Notes: a model not told the origin generated them from the letters alone. Counted from the stretch's first letter, positions 24,579 through 35,194 are shown. The stretch is DNA of 64,000 nt from Shewanella woodyi ATCC 51908 (GCF_000019525.1 NC_010506.1:5580001-5644000), one strand, 5' to 3'. A program made the numbers and translations.

Positions 24579-26180
24579 ATGAAGTTACTCTCCACGAGTG
24601 TGTTAAGTACTGTTATCGTCTCAAGCCTGCTTCTAGCGGGTTGCAGTGGTGGCGGGTTAGTCGATGAAACAAATTCAGGTAATACAGGCGGTGGCTCTAT
24701 TGGTTCGGGCTCTGGTGGTAGTACGCTAACCTGGGTCGAGGGAGAGTTTACTCCTTACCCAAACCTTGCGAATCAATGTGTGGCCAATAGCACAGGCTCA
24801 GCGTTGAATGAGAAACTATGGCTACGTTCGTGGAGCAATGACACTTACCTCTGGTACAGCGAGATCCCAGATAATGACCCAGCGCCTTATAGCGTTAGCG
24901 AGTACTTCGACATCTTAAAAACCACTGAGCTTTCTGAGACTGGGAATGAGAAAGATAAATTCCACTTCTCCATGTCAACCGCTGAGTGGGAGCAGCTTAA
25001 TCAATCTGGCGCTTCAGTCGGTTACGGCCTGAACTTTCATCTACAGCAAGCTAGTGCCAGTGTAGACAGAAAAATCACCGTCACCTATACAGAGCCTAAC
25101 TCCCCGGCGACCTCTGCCAATATTGAACGCGGTGCAGTCATAGTCAGCATCAATGGTGTCAGTGTTAAAGATGCCAATGACAGTGCAAGTATTAGCCAGC
25201 TCAATCAAGGCCTTTTCCCCGAAAGCAACGGACAACAAACTCGCTTTACACTGCTCGATCTCGGTGCCAGCCAAACCCGCGATGTCACCCTAAGTGCGCA
25301 GACAGTGATGTCAACACCCGTGCAAAACGTTGACCTTATTCCAACGGATAACGGTACCGTGGGCTACATCCAATTTAATTCACATATTGCGACAGCAGAG
25401 CGTGGTCTCGTCGATGCAATAACTAGCCTTCGCAGCAACAATGTGAACGACCTTGTACTCGATCTGCGTTATAACGGTGGTGGGCTACTCGCTCTTGCCA
25501 GCCAGTTAGGCTATATGATTGCAGGTGAACAGGCCACCCAAAACCGTATTTTTGAGCGCAGCACCTTTAACAATAAATACCCAAACACCAACCCGGTTAC
25601 TGGCGAAGCATTAGCACCAATGCCTTTTATCGATGAGAGTATCGGCTTTAACACTGACTTACTTGGTGCGGGGCAAGCACTACCATCACTCAACTTAAAT
25701 CGTCTCTATGTGCTGACCACGAGTGACACCTGCTCAGCCAGTGAAGCCCTAATGAACGGTTTGCGCGGAATTGATATTGAGGTTATTCAAATCGGTGACA
25801 CAACATGTGGTAAGCCCTATGGCTTTTACCCAACTCCCAACTGCGGCACCACCTACTTCACTATTCAATTTAAAGGGGAGAACAATAAAGGGTTTGGCGA
25901 CTACTCTGATGGGTTTATTCCTAGCACCAGCCCTACTTTAGCCAGCGAGATCTCAGGCTGTGACATTGGCGATGATTTCTCCAAGCCTTTAGGTGATGTT
26001 AATGAAGCCATGCTATCGGCAGCACTGTTTTATCGCGACAATAATCGCTGTCCAGCTGTCAGTGCAGCAATGGCTAAAAGCGCACCTAAGCCGCAATTTA
26101 TTGACCAAGGCTTTATGCTACAAGACACCCGAATGCAAAATGTATTGTTCAATAACCGTATCTTAACTCAGGTAAAATAG
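24579..26180 (+). CDS. S41-family C-terminal processing peptidase, lipoprotein
   Basis: A 533-residue lipoprotein (lipobox LLLAGCSGGG followed by a Gly/Ser-rich linker). Around residues 160-240 is a PDZ-like region (SPATSANIERGAVIVSINGVSV), and residues 260-450 are a tail-specific protease (S41) core: GTVGYIQFNSHI, LVLDLRYNGGGLLALASQLG, and TTSDTCSASEALMNGL, in which the Ser of SASE is the likely nucleophile. The distant Lys cannot be assigned with confidence. Many Cys residues suggest disulfides. AAAGGATTATTT precedes the ATG. It is followed directly by a small lipoprotein gene; substrate unknown. Confidence 0.8.
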   Translation: MKLLSTSVLSTVIVSSLLLAGCSGGGLVDETNSGNTGGGSIGSGSGGSTLTWVEGEFTPYPNLANQCVANSTGSALNEKLWLRSWSNDTYLWYSEIPDNDPAPYSVSEYFDILKTTELSETGNEKDKFHFSMSTAEWEQLNQSGASVGYGLNFHLQQASASVDRKITVTYTEPNSPATSANIERGAVIVSINGVSVKDANDSASISQLNQGLFPESNGQQTRFTLLDLGASQTRDVTLSAQTVMSTPVQNVDLIPTDNGTVGYIQFNSHIATAERGLVDAITSLRSNNVNDLVLDLRYNGGGLLALASQLGYMIAGEQATQNRIFERSTFNNKYPNTNPVTGEALAPMPFIDESIGFNTDLLGAGQALPSLNLNRLYVLTTSDTCSASEALMNGLRGIDIEVIQIGDTTCGKPYGFYPTPNCGTTYFTIQFKGENNKGFGDYSDGFIPSTSPTLASEISGCDIGDDFSKPLGDVNEAMLSAALFYRDNNRCPAVSAAMAKSAPKPQFIDQGFMLQDTRMQNVLFNNRILTQVK

Positions 26181-26185
26181 TGATC

Positions 26186-26581
26186 ATGAAGAGATCAAAT
26201 CTCGTAAAGACGCTACTAAGCCTCACCCCATTACTCTTAATGGGGTGTAGCCTACAAGCCGACGATAGTCAGCAACCCGCACCGTTACCCGCATTGGTCA
26301 GTGCTCCTAGCCCAGAGAGTATCGCGGAGTTAGAAGCGGCTATCGCAAGTTTACTCAAGATAGAGCGGGTCACCATTGCCGATGATGCGTTTACTCGCAG
26401 TAGTCGTTTATCGCTTGAACGTTCACCTCATAAAGCTCCAAATGGTCAATTGATTATGGGGCGTAATTTCGAGTTACCGCAAACGGTGCAGCTGTGGATA
26501 AGCGCTGAGATATGTTTTGTCACTGATGCCGATAACCATCGCAGTGCCCCCCTCACCCATACCCAATGTAAAGCCGAGTAG
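26186..26581 (+). CDS. Small uncharacterised lipoprotein
   Basis: About 131 residues from the ATG at 26186 (a GTG at 26180 overlaps the peptidase stop). Signal and lipobox are LLLMGCSLQ. The mature part has an AEL-rich helix and a basic strand region (SRLSLERSPHKAPNGQLIMGRNFELP) with two C-terminal Cys. Likely co-translated with the S41 peptidase, so it may be a partner or substrate; no family recognised. Confidence 0.6.
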   Translation: MKRSNLVKTLLSLTPLLLMGCSLQADDSQQPAPLPALVSAPSPESIAELEAAIASLLKIERVTIADDAFTRSSRLSLERSPHKAPNGQLIMGRNFELPQTVQLWISAEICFVTDADNHRSAPLTHTQCKAE

Positions 26582-26784
26582 TGCTTGAATTAGCCGATAC
26601 GAAAAGGGGAGATGAACGCACTATCGACGAATGTGGGCTAACAGTTTGAATCGTTAGCCCGCAATAAATACAATACAGAAACGGTATTAGTAGTCTTACC
26701 CAATACTAAAGCTGCCAAATAAACCCAACTAATAAGATTACTTGAGTTTAATCAATAACATGAAAATAGGGAGGATAGCTTATT

Positions 26785-27030
26785 TTGTTCAGCATTAACT
26801 TTACCTTTCAGCATTATTTTTTTTTCACCAGCCTTATTGCAATCCCATTAACACTTTTGACTATTTTGGGTCGATTTATTTTGGTAAAAATGGGCTATAT
26901 CGGTGTTGATATTACATTTACTTGGCAGAGGCTCATTGCAGAATTCGCTATTATTCTTGTCGGCAGCTATGTTCTGGTATGCGCACTGGCCATGTTAACT
27001 TTAATAGTAGGACTCTTTCTATCTGAGTAA
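26785..27030 (+). CDS. Small two-helix membrane protein
   Basis: An 81-residue protein with two hydrophobic segments (about residues 10-33 and 53-78). It starts at TTG 26785, supported by AGGGAGGA nine bases upstream. No homology is recognised. It stands alone between the lipoprotein gene and convergent pdxY. Confidence 0.5.
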   Translation: MFSINFTFQHYFFFTSLIAIPLTLLTILGRFILVKMGYIGVDITFTWQRLIAEFAIILVGSYVLVCALAMLTLIVGLFLSE

Positions 27031-27090
27031 TCCCCCACAACAAATTAACCTGAATCTAAGGAAGCACTCAGGTTTAATATGGCAGCGTAT

Positions 27091-27954
27091 TTACCCTATC
27101 TTTTGAGCACGCTCTTTAATCACTGGTGATGCAATTGCACTCTGCGCACGTATCAGTTGCAACTCATAGGCACCTTGATTGAAGGTTTCCAGTAATACAG
27201 CATCCACTGAGGCATTAGTGCGCTCAAACGCCTCAACAGCGCTGTAGCCAGCTTGCAAGTTAGCTAGCATTAGGCCACTGATAAGGTCGCCCACACCGAC
27301 GGGTTGCTTGTCAAACTCATACAGCGGACGGGAGACTAAGTAGCTGCCGCTCTTGTCCACCAGCAACATCTCAAACTGCTCTTGATTGGTGGCAGCCTTA
27401 GCAAGGTGTTTCACCAGTATCATCTCAACGCCTGTTTTGAGCAGGCTTTCACAAGCCTGTACCACCTCATCAAGTGTCTGCAAGCTGCTGTCAGTCAGGG
27501 TCTCTAACTCCAATAAATTAGGCGCAATAATATCGGCAGCGGCCAAGGCTTGGGTTTTAAGAAACTCCTGCACACCAGGTGCGACTATACAGCCCTTCTC
27601 TGGGTGCCCCATAACAGGATCGCAAAAATAGATCGCCTGAGGATTGACTGCTTTTAGCTGTTTCACTGCAGCAACTATTTCACCCCCTTGCTCTGCACTT
27701 CCCAGATAACCACTTAAAATGGCATCACAGGTTTTCAGCTCACCAATGTTATCTAAGCCCTGCACTAATTCGGTGATCTGCCCTGACGGCATAACCATGC
27801 CTTTCCATCCTTGTGCATATTGAGTGTGGTTAGAGAACTGCACCGTATTGATCGGCCACACTTCCATGCCGAGACGACGCATAGGAAATACTGCGCTACT
27901 GTTGCCGGCACAGCCAAATACCACATGGGATTGAATGGATAGGATCCGCTTCAT
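27091..27954 (-). CDS. pdxY: Pyridoxal kinase PdxY
   Basis: A 287-residue ribokinase-like kinase that phosphorylates pyridoxal to PLP in the salvage pathway. It begins [29 protein letters not shown], as PdxY/PdxK proteins do. The GTG six bases upstream is in frame, but AAAGG sits eight bases before the ATG at 27954 and the resulting length equals that of E. coli PdxY. Other motifs are [11 protein letters not shown] and [16 protein letters not shown] (GxGD anion hole with catalytic Asp). It is monocistronic. Confidence 0.92.
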   Translation of the reverse strand: MKRILSIQSHVVFGCAGNSSAVFPMRRLGMEVWPINTVQFSNHTQYAQGWKGMVMPSGQITELVQGLDNIGELKTCDAILSGYLGSAEQGGEIVAAVKQLKAVNPQAIYFCDPVMGHPEKGCIVAPGVQEFLKTQALAAADIIAPNLLELETLTDSSLQTLDEVVQACESLLKTGVEMILVKHLAKAATNQEQFEMLLVDKSGSYLVSRPLYEFDKQPVGVGDLISGLMLANLQAGYSAVEAFERTNASVDAVLLETFNQGAYELQLIRAQSAIASPVIKERAQKIG

Positions 27955-28042
27955 GGTCACAACCTTTAATTCTGTTAACGAGTAATAATGGAGGTACTTA
28001 ATAGCTGTCAGTTAACAACCACCTAAGATTTTCAGAGATATT

Positions 28043-28373
28043 ATACCAGTCAGTATAAGAAGTTGATCTACTCAGAGTGTTTTTTGGCAAACTAATTCAA
28101 GGCGAATGGAGGATAGAATGGTTGTTTCCCTTGTGAGTTCATTCAACGCAGAAGTAGGCAGCCAAAAACACTCCTTACAGGCGATTTTTAGCGGTACTGA
28201 TACTGCGACTTTTTATAAGCAAAGAGGGAGCTTAACCCTAGTTTCACTATGCTCTTCACTCGTTGCAAACCACATGGATGTGGTGAATGTCATTAATGCA
28301 GGAGCAATTAAAGACCTTGCCTCAGGACCGCTAAATTCTAGCTGAGCGATCAAACCTTTATACTGATTGGTAT
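28043..28373. mobile_element. MITE-like dispersed element, copy 1
   Basis: 331 bases. The ends ATACCAGTCAGTATAA and TTATACTGATTGGTAT are inverted repeats that extend inward to GTTGATC/GATCAAA, about 26 bases. The element shares long near-identical blocks with the copy at 58369, for example TTCATTCAACGCAGAAGTAG, and has about 65 extra bases in the middle. The short open frame inside it is not a gene. Confidence 0.8.
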
Positions 28374-28458
28374 TACTCTTACGCTAAATTAGTATTCACC
28401 AACGTAATCGGCTTGTGACGAATCACTAAAGGTTTATAGTATTGACCTTGTCATATAG

Positions 28459-29394
28459 CTAAAATGCCTTATCTAAACTAACGGTCTCTAACTCCTTTTT
28501 TAGCATTCGATTAAACCAAGCAGGTCCAATCCAGCTGTAGATCACAATACCAAGCCAGAACATTGAGACTACCTCACCAACACTTTTATGGCCAAGATCT
28601 TCAAGCACAATTGAAGCAACCTGAAACAGTAAAAAACCTGATATAAGAAGCACAACCATTCGGGTATTACTACCATTTGATAGCCAATTATTTAAACGCC
28701 ACCAAACTCCCATAACAGGATTACTTCTCGCTTTTATCTGAGTAAAAAGCCGTAGTGCAGGAGCATAGTCAGGGGCCTGCTGAAGCGCCCAGATAGCATG
28801 TTCTCTTGCTTCTTGAACTTGGTTTTTTTTCAATAAAACTGTGCCCATACCAATTAGGCCGTTAATATTTTGAGGCCCTCGCTGTAACGCGTTTTGATAA
28901 AACTCTGCCGCTTCATCAACTTTACCTAACTGAAGCAAAATATCTCCATACTCAGTTAAAACGTCACAATTGTTAGGGGCTAACTCTAACGCATGTTTAA
29001 TCGTTTTAAGTGCCTCTTGGTATTTATTCTGTTGAAAAAATATACGACTTTTAAGCAAGTGATACATTGCATTGTCAGGCTCACGCTCAATGGCATTATC
29101 TAAATGCTCACTTGCCAAAGCAAACTTCTGATTTACTAAGTAAGCGTAACCTAATGTATAGTGTCCATATGAAGAGTCTGGCGATAACGACAGCCCAATT
29201 TCAGCTTCATACAGCGCTGCTGTACGGCGCTTTGTTTCTATGAGTGCAAATGAAAGATAACTATGTAAGAAGCCATTATCAGGCTCTAAAGATAATGCCT
29301 CCCTTAAACATTCTATCCCTCTAGTGTAAGCACCAAATTGAAAGTGTTGTTCGGCACTATCAATTAGTTGACTAATGGATACGTTGCTGTCCAT
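28459..29394 (-). CDS. TPR-repeat membrane protein
   Basis: About 311 residues from the ATG at 29394, which follows GGGGAGGATAAGC; the longer frame to 29409 is less likely. Residues 1-215 contain about six tetratricopeptide repeats (for example YHLLKSRIFFQQNKYQEALKTIKHALELAPNN). Two hydrophobic helices lie in the C-terminal quarter (VVLLISGFLLFQVASIVL and SMFWLGIVIYSWIGPAWF). It is the last gene of a minus-strand group with a membrane protein and an AAA ATPase, almost overlapping its neighbour. It is likely a scaffold at the membrane. Confidence 0.7.
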   Translation of the reverse strand: MDSNVSISQLIDSAEQHFQFGAYTRGIECLREALSLEPDNGFLHSYLSFALIETKRRTAALYEAEIGLSLSPDSSYGHYTLGYAYLVNQKFALASEHLDNAIEREPDNAMYHLLKSRIFFQQNKYQEALKTIKHALELAPNNCDVLTEYGDILLQLGKVDEAAEFYQNALQRGPQNINGLIGMGTVLLKKNQVQEAREHAIWALQQAPDYAPALRLFTQIKARSNPVMGVWWRLNNWLSNGSNTRMVVLLISGFLLFQVASIVLEDLGHKSVGEVVSMFWLGIVIYSWIGPAWFNRMLKKELETVSLDKAF

Positions 29395-29396
29395 GC

Positions 29397-29855
29397 TTAT
29401 CCTCCCCACACTAAATTCACTAAAAAAAGCTGCAACGGCTTTCCTATCACAAATGCCAGAACAAAACCGATAACCGGACTTGCTACATGTCCATTAAAGT
29501 GCTCATACAGTTCAAAACTATCACTTTGCAAAACAAGAAGAATGTAACTAAAAACAAACTGTACAGTGATACCAAATAGATAAAAATAACGTACATTTGC
29601 ATCAACAAAATAACCTGAATTCCAAAACGATGCCCCAAACTGATAGACACCAATAAAAGCTGCAAATGCAACAAAGATTGTTAGTATCTCCTTTAATCGA
29701 TTTGGGCCATTTAAAGCAAAGCTATTAAATAAATACCATAACCAACTAAAAACTGGCCCTCCGAGCATTGCAGACAGTAAAGGCCACATTGGATTAACGG
29801 TATAGTTCGATAACCTACCTGCTCTGGGTTCATCAATAATTTGATAGCTAGCCAT
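29397..29855 (-). CDS. Four-helix membrane protein in an AAA/TPR cluster
   Basis: A 152-residue protein with four or so membrane segments (residues about 22-46, 56-76, 88-110 and 122-148) and a short cytoplasmic N terminus. No family is recognised. It sits two bases after the AAA ATPase stop and three bases before the TPR protein start, so all three are co-expressed. It may be the membrane anchor or substrate of the ATPase. Confidence 0.6.
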   Translation of the reverse strand: MASYQIIDEPRAGRLSNYTVNPMWPLLSAMLGGPVFSWLWYLFNSFALNGPNRLKEILTIFVAFAAFIGVYQFGASFWNSGYFVDANVRYFYLFGITVQFVFSYILLVLQSDSFELYEHFNGHVASPVIGFVLAFVIGKPLQLFLVNLVWGG

Positions 29856-29857
29856 AT

Positions 29858-31198
29858 CTACTTTCCATGTTTACGCAAAAAAGCCAGCACTTCATTGTAC
29901 TGTCCAGAATCATTAGCATACTTAGCATAGTTACGTGCCATAGTAAGCCACTCAAGAGTAGTTGGATTAACCTCTTTTAAAGCTTCTTTCACGAAAGTCT
30001 GATTAAGTGGTACCTCTTCTCCACTTTCAATTGAATGGTCGATAGCCTCATCAACCGCGGTTTCAACTAAGTTCATCAGATCTGCACCGGAAAACCCACT
30101 AGTGAGTCGTGCAATTTTTTGGGCATCTACGCTTTCTCCACCCGGACGATCTTTCAATAATCCTTTCAAAATATCGGTACGTGCATCTACATCTGGCGGA
30201 GCAATAAATACAACACGATCAAAACGTCCTGGGCGCCTAAATGCTGGATCAAGTGCCCATGGAACATTGGTAGCCCCTAGAATTAGTACACCGTGATTAT
30301 TTTGAGCAAATCCATCAAGCTCAGATAAAAACTGACTGACTAATTTTGCAGAGGTTGCTTCGCGAGTATGCTGACGCTTAGCAGCAAGGCTCTCTATCTC
30401 GTCAAAAAATATTACAGAGGGGGTATTTTGCCTAGCCTGCTCAAAAATAGCGTGAAGCTTCTTTTCAGACTCACCGATATACATATCGAGAATGTCAGAA
30501 ATAACCACATTAATAAATGTGGCATTACACTCACCAGCAGTCGCTCGAGCTAACAATGTTTTCCCACAACCAGGAGGACCAAAGAGTAAAATACCACCAC
30601 CTACTTTCTTTTTAAATCTTTGAAAAAGCGAGGGCTTTTGAAAAGGAGTGATAATTTTTTTCCGAATCTGTTTTTTTACATCAGCTAACCCACCTACCTC
30701 CGAAAAGGATATCACTTCCTCTCTAGGCTTTATCAATCGAGTAACTTCTACCGCATCGGTATCATCATTAGCTACCACCGTCAGCTTTATTCTCTTGCTA
30801 TTGTCTAGAGCATCTTTCGCAACTCTAAGCTCTCTTGCAAAATCAATATCTTCAAGTGACGAATTTTCTTTAACCGCTTCAACATAAAATTCACGAGCTA
30901 ATGAGAATTCATTAAGAATCTGATATGCCTTGGCTTTAAGTATTTTAACTTCAGGCAAGTTACTAGACAAAAATAGGAGTGCATTTTCGCCATCTCCACT
31001 TTCAATAAAGATCTTTGCCGCAAGGATCTGGTGCAGCTCCTGCTCAACTTGACAGCTCTCAACCTCCTTCAACAAACTTAAAGCTGTTGAGAGTTGCTGA
31101 TGTTCATATAGAGCTTGAATCAATGTGATCCGCAAGATGAAGTTGTCTGGTGACAAGCTCAACGCCTGTTCCATTGAGTTGATATAGTTATTATCCAT
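29858..31198 (-). CDS. AAA+ ATPase with N-terminal TPR-like region
   Basis: About 446 residues from the ATG at 31198 (a TTG nine bases upstream is in frame). Residues 1-120 are TPR-like helices (SPDNFILRITLIQALYEHQQLSTALSLL). A classic AAA module follows: Walker A GPPGCGKT, Walker B IFFDEIESLA, the Arg-finger region DPAFRRPGRFDRVVF and sensor 2 SGFSGADLMNLVE, the arrangement found in Cdc48/Vps4/proteasomal ATPases. The last 40 residues are helical. No protease or zinc site is visible, so it is an unfoldase or remodelling ATPase. With the membrane and TPR proteins it forms a compact three-gene unit. Confidence 0.8.
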   Translation of the reverse strand: MDNNYINSMEQALSLSPDNFILRITLIQALYEHQQLSTALSLLKEVESCQVEQELHQILAAKIFIESGDGENALLFLSSNLPEVKILKAKAYQILNEFSLAREFYVEAVKENSSLEDIDFARELRVAKDALDNSKRIKLTVVANDDTDAVEVTRLIKPREEVISFSEVGGLADVKKQIRKKIITPFQKPSLFQRFKKKVGGGILLFGPPGCGKTLLARATAGECNATFINVVISDILDMYIGESEKKLHAIFEQARQNTPSVIFFDEIESLAAKRQHTREATSAKLVSQFLSELDGFAQNNHGVLILGATNVPWALDPAFRRPGRFDRVVFIAPPDVDARTDILKGLLKDRPGGESVDAQKIARLTSGFSGADLMNLVETAVDEAIDHSIESGEEVPLNQTFVKEALKEVNPTTLEWLTMARNYAKYANDSGQYNEVLAFLRKHGK

Positions 31199-31370
31199 AA
31201 TGACCAAAATAGTGAGTGAATATCCATCATCATTCTGATTGTCGCTGATTTACTACGCTAATGGAAGCCACTCTCTTCAATCAAAAATCTATAATGTAAA
31301 TACTCTGGCCTTTAGAAAATGAAGTAAAACGGGAATAGTTAAAACTACTTTTAATGAATAGAATCTACAT

Positions 31371-31407
31371 AAAAAAGCCCTGAACATCTTCATGTTCAGG
31401 GCCTTCA
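31371..31407 (-). terminator. typA terminator
   Basis: On the minus strand a GCCCTGAAC/GTTCAGGGC stem is followed by a T run (seen as AAAAAA at 31371-31376 on the plus strand). It lies 33 bases after the typA stop codon. Confidence 0.85.
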
Positions 31408-31439
31408 AATACTTAGCTCATGGAGCTGAAGCGAAACGA

Positions 31440-33251
31440 TTACTTGCGGTTATGACGCTTACGCTCGTTTTCAGTCAAGAAACGCTTACGAACACGGATG
31501 TTCTGTGGCGTTACTTCTACTAGCTCATCATCATCGATAAACTCAAGCGCTTGCTCAAGTGTCATTTCGATATGTGGAGTTAGTACCTGTGCTTCATCAG
31601 TACCAGATGCACGCATGTTAGTTAGCTGCTTACCTTTCAAACAGTTAACTGTTAGGTCGTTAGCACGTGCGTGTAGACCAACCACTTGACCTTCATATAC
31701 TTCAGCAGCGTGAGTAATGAATAGACGACCACGCTCTTGTAGACCGAATAGTGCGAAGGTTAGTGCTTTACCAGTAGCGTTAGAGATCAGTACACCACGT
31801 GCACGTTGACCGATATCGCCACCTTTCACTGGACCGTAGTGGTCAAATGAGTGGTAGATAAGACCAGTACCAGAAGTCGCTGTCATGAATTCAGTTTGGA
31901 AACCGATTAGACCACGGCTAGGGATAACGAAGTCGATACGTACACGACCCTTACCATCTAGCTGCATATCTTTCATGTCACCCTTACGAGTACCAAGCTT
32001 CTCGATCACTGTACCTTGGTGTTCCTCTTGAACGTCAACAGTTAGTGTTTCGAACGGCTCACACATCTCGCCATCAATCTCTTTCATGATAACTTCTGGA
32101 CGAGAAACGGCTAACTCGTAACCTTCACGACGCATGTTTTCAATCAAGATAGATAGGTGAAGCTCACCACGGCCTGATACGCGGAAACGATCTGGGCTGT
32201 CAGTCTCTTCAACACGTAGTGCTACGTTGTGAACAAGCTCCTGCTCTAGACGCTCAAGGATGTTACGTGACGTCACGTACTTACCTTCTTTACCCGCGAA
32301 TGGAGAGGTGTTTACCTGGAAAGTCATTGTTAGTGTTGGTTCATCAACAGACAATGGAGGTAGCGCTTCAACAGTAGTTGTTGCACAAACAGTGTCAGAA
32401 ATCTTTAACTGACCAAGACCAGTAATCGCAACGATGTCACCAGCATTTGCTTCAGAAACTTCGTGACGCTCTAGACCCATGTAACCTAATACTTGGCCCA
32501 TTTTACCGTTACGCTTGTTACCTTCAGCATCAATGATAGTCACTTGCTGGTTAGTCTTAACACTACCGCGCTTGATACGACCAACACCGATAACACCTAC
32601 GTATGAGTTGTAGTCCAGCTGCGAAATTTGCATCTGGAAATCACCTTCTGCATCAGCATCAGGAGATGAAACTTTCTCGATGATCGTTTCAAACAGAGGT
32701 GTCATATCACCCTCTGTTGTTTCTGGATCAAGAGAAGCAAAACCGTTTAGCGCTGAAGCATAAACGATTGGGAAATCTAACTGCTCATCAGTCGCGCCTA
32801 AGTTATCAAACAGATCGAATACTTGATCGATAACCCAGTCAGGGCGAGCACCTGGACGGTCAATCTTGTTGATAACAACAATAGGCTTAAGGCCTTGAGC
32901 AAATGCTTTCTTAGTTACAAAGCGAGTCTGTGGCATTGGGCCATCAACCGCGTCAACAAGAAGCAGTACTGAATCAACCATAGAAAGAACACGCTCAACT
33001 TCACCACCGAAATCGGCGTGACCAGGAGTATCCACGATGTTGATGCGGTAGTCGTTCCACTTGATGGCAGTATTCTTTGCCAGAATCGTGATCCCACGCT
33101 CCTTTTCAAGATCGTTCGAATCCATCACCCGCTCAGTGGCCTCTCCTCGAGTCTCAAGGGTTCCGGACTGCGCCAGCAACTTATCAACTAGGGTAGTTTT
33201 ACCATGGTCAACGTGTGCAATAATGGCGATGTTACGTAAATTCTCTAACAC
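31440..33251 (-). CDS. typA: TypA/BipA ribosome-associated GTPase
   Basis: A 603-residue translational GTPase related to EF-G and LepA that binds the ribosome and helps 50S assembly and stress adaptation. Motifs: G1 [10 protein letters not shown]2 RGITI, G3 DTPGHADF, G4 NKIDRP, and the BipA C-terminal domain ending [15 protein letters not shown]. The frame reaches 33272 but the consensus N terminus (V/I)[16 protein letters not shown] starts at the GTG at 33251, with AGAGG seven bases upstream. It is divergent from glnA, an arrangement known in many gammaproteobacteria. Confidence 0.95.
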   Translation of the reverse strand: MLENLRNIAIIAHVDHGKTTLVDKLLAQSGTLETRGEATERVMDSNDLEKERGITILAKNTAIKWNDYRINIVDTPGHADFGGEVERVLSMVDSVLLLVDAVDGPMPQTRFVTKKAFAQGLKPIVVINKIDRPGARPDWVIDQVFDLFDNLGATDEQLDFPIVYASALNGFASLDPETTEGDMTPLFETIIEKVSSPDADAEGDFQMQISQLDYNSYVGVIGVGRIKRGSVKTNQQVTIIDAEGNKRNGKMGQVLGYMGLERHEVSEANAGDIVAITGLGQLKISDTVCATTTVEALPPLSVDEPTLTMTFQVNTSPFAGKEGKYVTSRNILERLEQELVHNVALRVEETDSPDRFRVSGRGELHLSILIENMRREGYELAVSRPEVIMKEIDGEMCEPFETLTVDVQEEHQGTVIEKLGTRKGDMKDMQLDGKGRVRIDFVIPSRGLIGFQTEFMTATSGTGLIYHSFDHYGPVKGGDIGQRARGVLISNATGKALTFALFGLQERGRLFITHAAEVYEGQVVGLHARANDLTVNCLKGKQLTNMRASGTDEAQVLTPHIEMTLEQALEFIDDDELVEVTPQNIRVRKRFLTENERKRHNRK

Positions 33252-33403
33252 AGATAAACCTCTTACCATCAAAATATAGGGGGTATTTGTAACAGCTCAA
33301 ATAATAGCTGTTGCAATAAAAAACGTGCCATTCTACTCTAGCGGAGGGCTCTCGCACAGGATTATTTTTTAGTCAGCTATGAATAGTCAGTTTTATTTCA
33401 TCC

Positions 33404-33457
33404 GCACCAGGATGGTGAGCGCACCATTATCGGGCAAACAACGCACCAAACTAGTGC
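33404..33457 (+). promoter_or_regulatory. NtrC-binding sites upstream of glnA
   Basis: Three dyads: GCACCAGGATGGTGA (33404-33418, near perfect GCACC-N5-GGTGC), the weaker GCACCATTATCGGGC (33421-33435) and GCACCAAACTAGTGC (33443-33457). They lie about 90-140 bases before the sigma-54 transcription start, as enhancer sites do. Binding by the GlnG encoded at 45316 is expected. Confidence 0.75.
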
Positions 33458-33521
33458 AAAACTTCTCCTCCCTAAAACACAAGCTTCAAGAGTTATCATT
33501 ACAATCAATTAGTTATAAAAA

Positions 33522-33537
33522 TGGCACGACTCTGGCT
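33522..33537 (+). promoter_or_regulatory. Sigma-54 promoter of glnA
   Basis: TGGCACGACTCTGGCT, with GG at 33523-33524 and GC at 33535-33536 separated by exactly 10 bases (GG-N10-GC), the -24/-12 element. Its position 80 bases before the start codon fits glnA transcription under nitrogen limitation. Confidence 0.8.
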
Positions 33538-33618
33538 TATTGATTGTCAGAATCGCGATAAGCGCTAATTAAATTAAAAATAAAAGGGATATCCCTTTAC
33601 TCTACTCGGAGACTCAGA

Positions 33619-35028
33619 ATGTCAGCTGAATTAGTTTTACAACAAATAGAAGAACTGGAAGTTAAGTTTGTTGATTTGCGTTTTACCGATACGATAGGTA
33701 AAGAGCAACACGTTTCAATCCCTAGCCACCAAGTGGACGCTGATTTTTTTGAAGACGGTAAGATGTTCGATGGCTCTTCAATCTCAGGTTGGAAAGGCAT
33801 CAACGAATCAGACATGGTGTTAATGCCAGATCCTGAAAGCTTTGTACTCGATCCTTTCACTGCAGAGACAACAGCTAATATCCGTTGTGACATCCTTAAC
33901 CCAGGCACAATGACAGGTTACAACCGTGACCCTCGCTCAATTGCTAAGAAAGCTGAAGATTACTTACGCTCAACAGGTATTGCTGACACAGTATTAATTG
34001 GTCCTGAGCCAGAGTTTTTCCTATTTGATGATGTGAAGTTCAGCTCAGATATGTCTGGTTGCTTCTACAAGGTTGATGCTGAAGAAGCAGCATGGAACTC
34101 AGGCACTAGCTACGAAGATGGTAACAAGGGTCACCGTCCTGGTGTTAAAGGCGGTTACTTCCCAGTTGCTCCTGTTGACTCTTCACAAGATATCCGTAGT
34201 GCAATGTGTCTTGTACTTGAAGAGATGGGCCAAGTGGTTGAAGCACATCACCATGAAGTGGCAACAGCTGGTCAAAACGAGATCGCAACTCGCTTTAACA
34301 CACTAACACTTAAGGCCGATGAAGTTCAGGTACTTAAGTATGTTATCCATAATGTTGCTCACGCTTACAACAAGACAGCGACATTTATGCCTAAGCCAAT
34401 CGTTGGTGACAACGGTAGTGGTATGCACGTTCACCAATCTCTAGCAAAAGATGGCGTTAACATCTTTGCCGGTGACAAGTATGGCGGATTGAGCGAAACA
34501 GCACTTTTCTACATTGGTGGTATTATCAAGCATGCTCGTGCTATCAACGCATTCGCTAACCCATCAACGAACTCTTACAAGCGTCTTATCCCGCACTTTG
34601 AAGCACCAGTAATGCTTGCATATTCTGCAGCTAACCGCAGTGCTTCTATCCGTATCCCAGTGGTACCAAGTGCTAAGGCTCGTCGTATCGAACTTCGTTT
34701 CGGTGACCCAATGGCTAACCCATACCTCGCCTTCTCAGCAATGTTGATGGCAGGCCTTGACGGTATCCAGAACAAGATCCACCCTGGTGAAGCGATGGAT
34801 AAAGATCTGTATGACCTACCAGCTGAAGAAGCTGCTGAGATCCCAACCGTTGCAACGTCGCTTGAAAATGCACTTGAGTGTCTAGATGCTGATCGTGAGT
34901 TCCTAACACGCGGTGATGTGTTCAGTAATGACTTTATCGATTCATATATCGCACTTAAGTCTGCTGATGTTGAGCGTATCAACCAAACAACTCACCCTGT
35001 TGAGTTCGAGCTTTACTACAGCTTATAA
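33619..35028 (+). CDS. glnA: Glutamine synthetase
   Basis: A 469-residue type I GS making glutamine from glutamate, ammonia and ATP; a dodecamer in the cytoplasm. Seen are [59 protein letters not shown] and [10 protein letters not shown], whose Tyr at about residue 398 is the adenylylation site of the GSI-beta class. Length equals the E. coli enzyme. CTCGGAGAC precedes the ATG. Transcribed alone from the sigma-54 promoter and ends at a hairpin; glnL-glnG are about 9 kb away rather than directly downstream. Confidence 0.97.
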   Translation: MSAELVLQQIEELEVKFVDLRFTDTIGKEQHVSIPSHQVDADFFEDGKMFDGSSISGWKGINESDMVLMPDPESFVLDPFTAETTANIRCDILNPGTMTGYNRDPRSIAKKAEDYLRSTGIADTVLIGPEPEFFLFDDVKFSSDMSGCFYKVDAEEAAWNSGTSYEDGNKGHRPGVKGGYFPVAPVDSSQDIRSAMCLVLEEMGQVVEAHHHEVATAGQNEIATRFNTLTLKADEVQVLKYVIHNVAHAYNKTATFMPKPIVGDNGSGMHVHQSLAKDGVNIFAGDKYGGLSETALFYIGGIIKHARAINAFANPSTNSYKRLIPHFEAPVMLAYSAANRSASIRIPVVPSAKARRIELRFGDPMANPYLAFSAMLMAGLDGIQNKIHPGEAMDKDLYDLPAEEAAEIPTVATSLENALECLDADREFLTRGDVFSNDFIDSYIALKSADVERINQTTHPVEFELYYSL

Positions 35029-35047
35029 TCCCTAAGCGATATCTTCT

Positions 35048-35075
35048 AAAAGCCCTAATTTATTAGGGCTTTTTT
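35048..35075 (+). terminator. glnA terminator
   Basis: AAAAGCCCTAAT, a short loop and ATTAGGGCTTTTTT form a stem followed by a T run, 20 bases after the glnA stop. Confidence 0.85.
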
Positions 35076-35194
35076 GTTTTCCTTCCCTAATCTAAAAACT
35101 GTTACCTCTTTCAATCATTGCCCCTGTCTCGTTGGCGATTAACTCTTCTGTCTACTAACCTAATAACTAGATTTAACTTACTAAGAATGCTGCC

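Noticed and set aside
28106..28345. 79-codon frame
   Set aside because: It is entirely inside the MITE-like element, and the second copy at 58369 does not preserve it.
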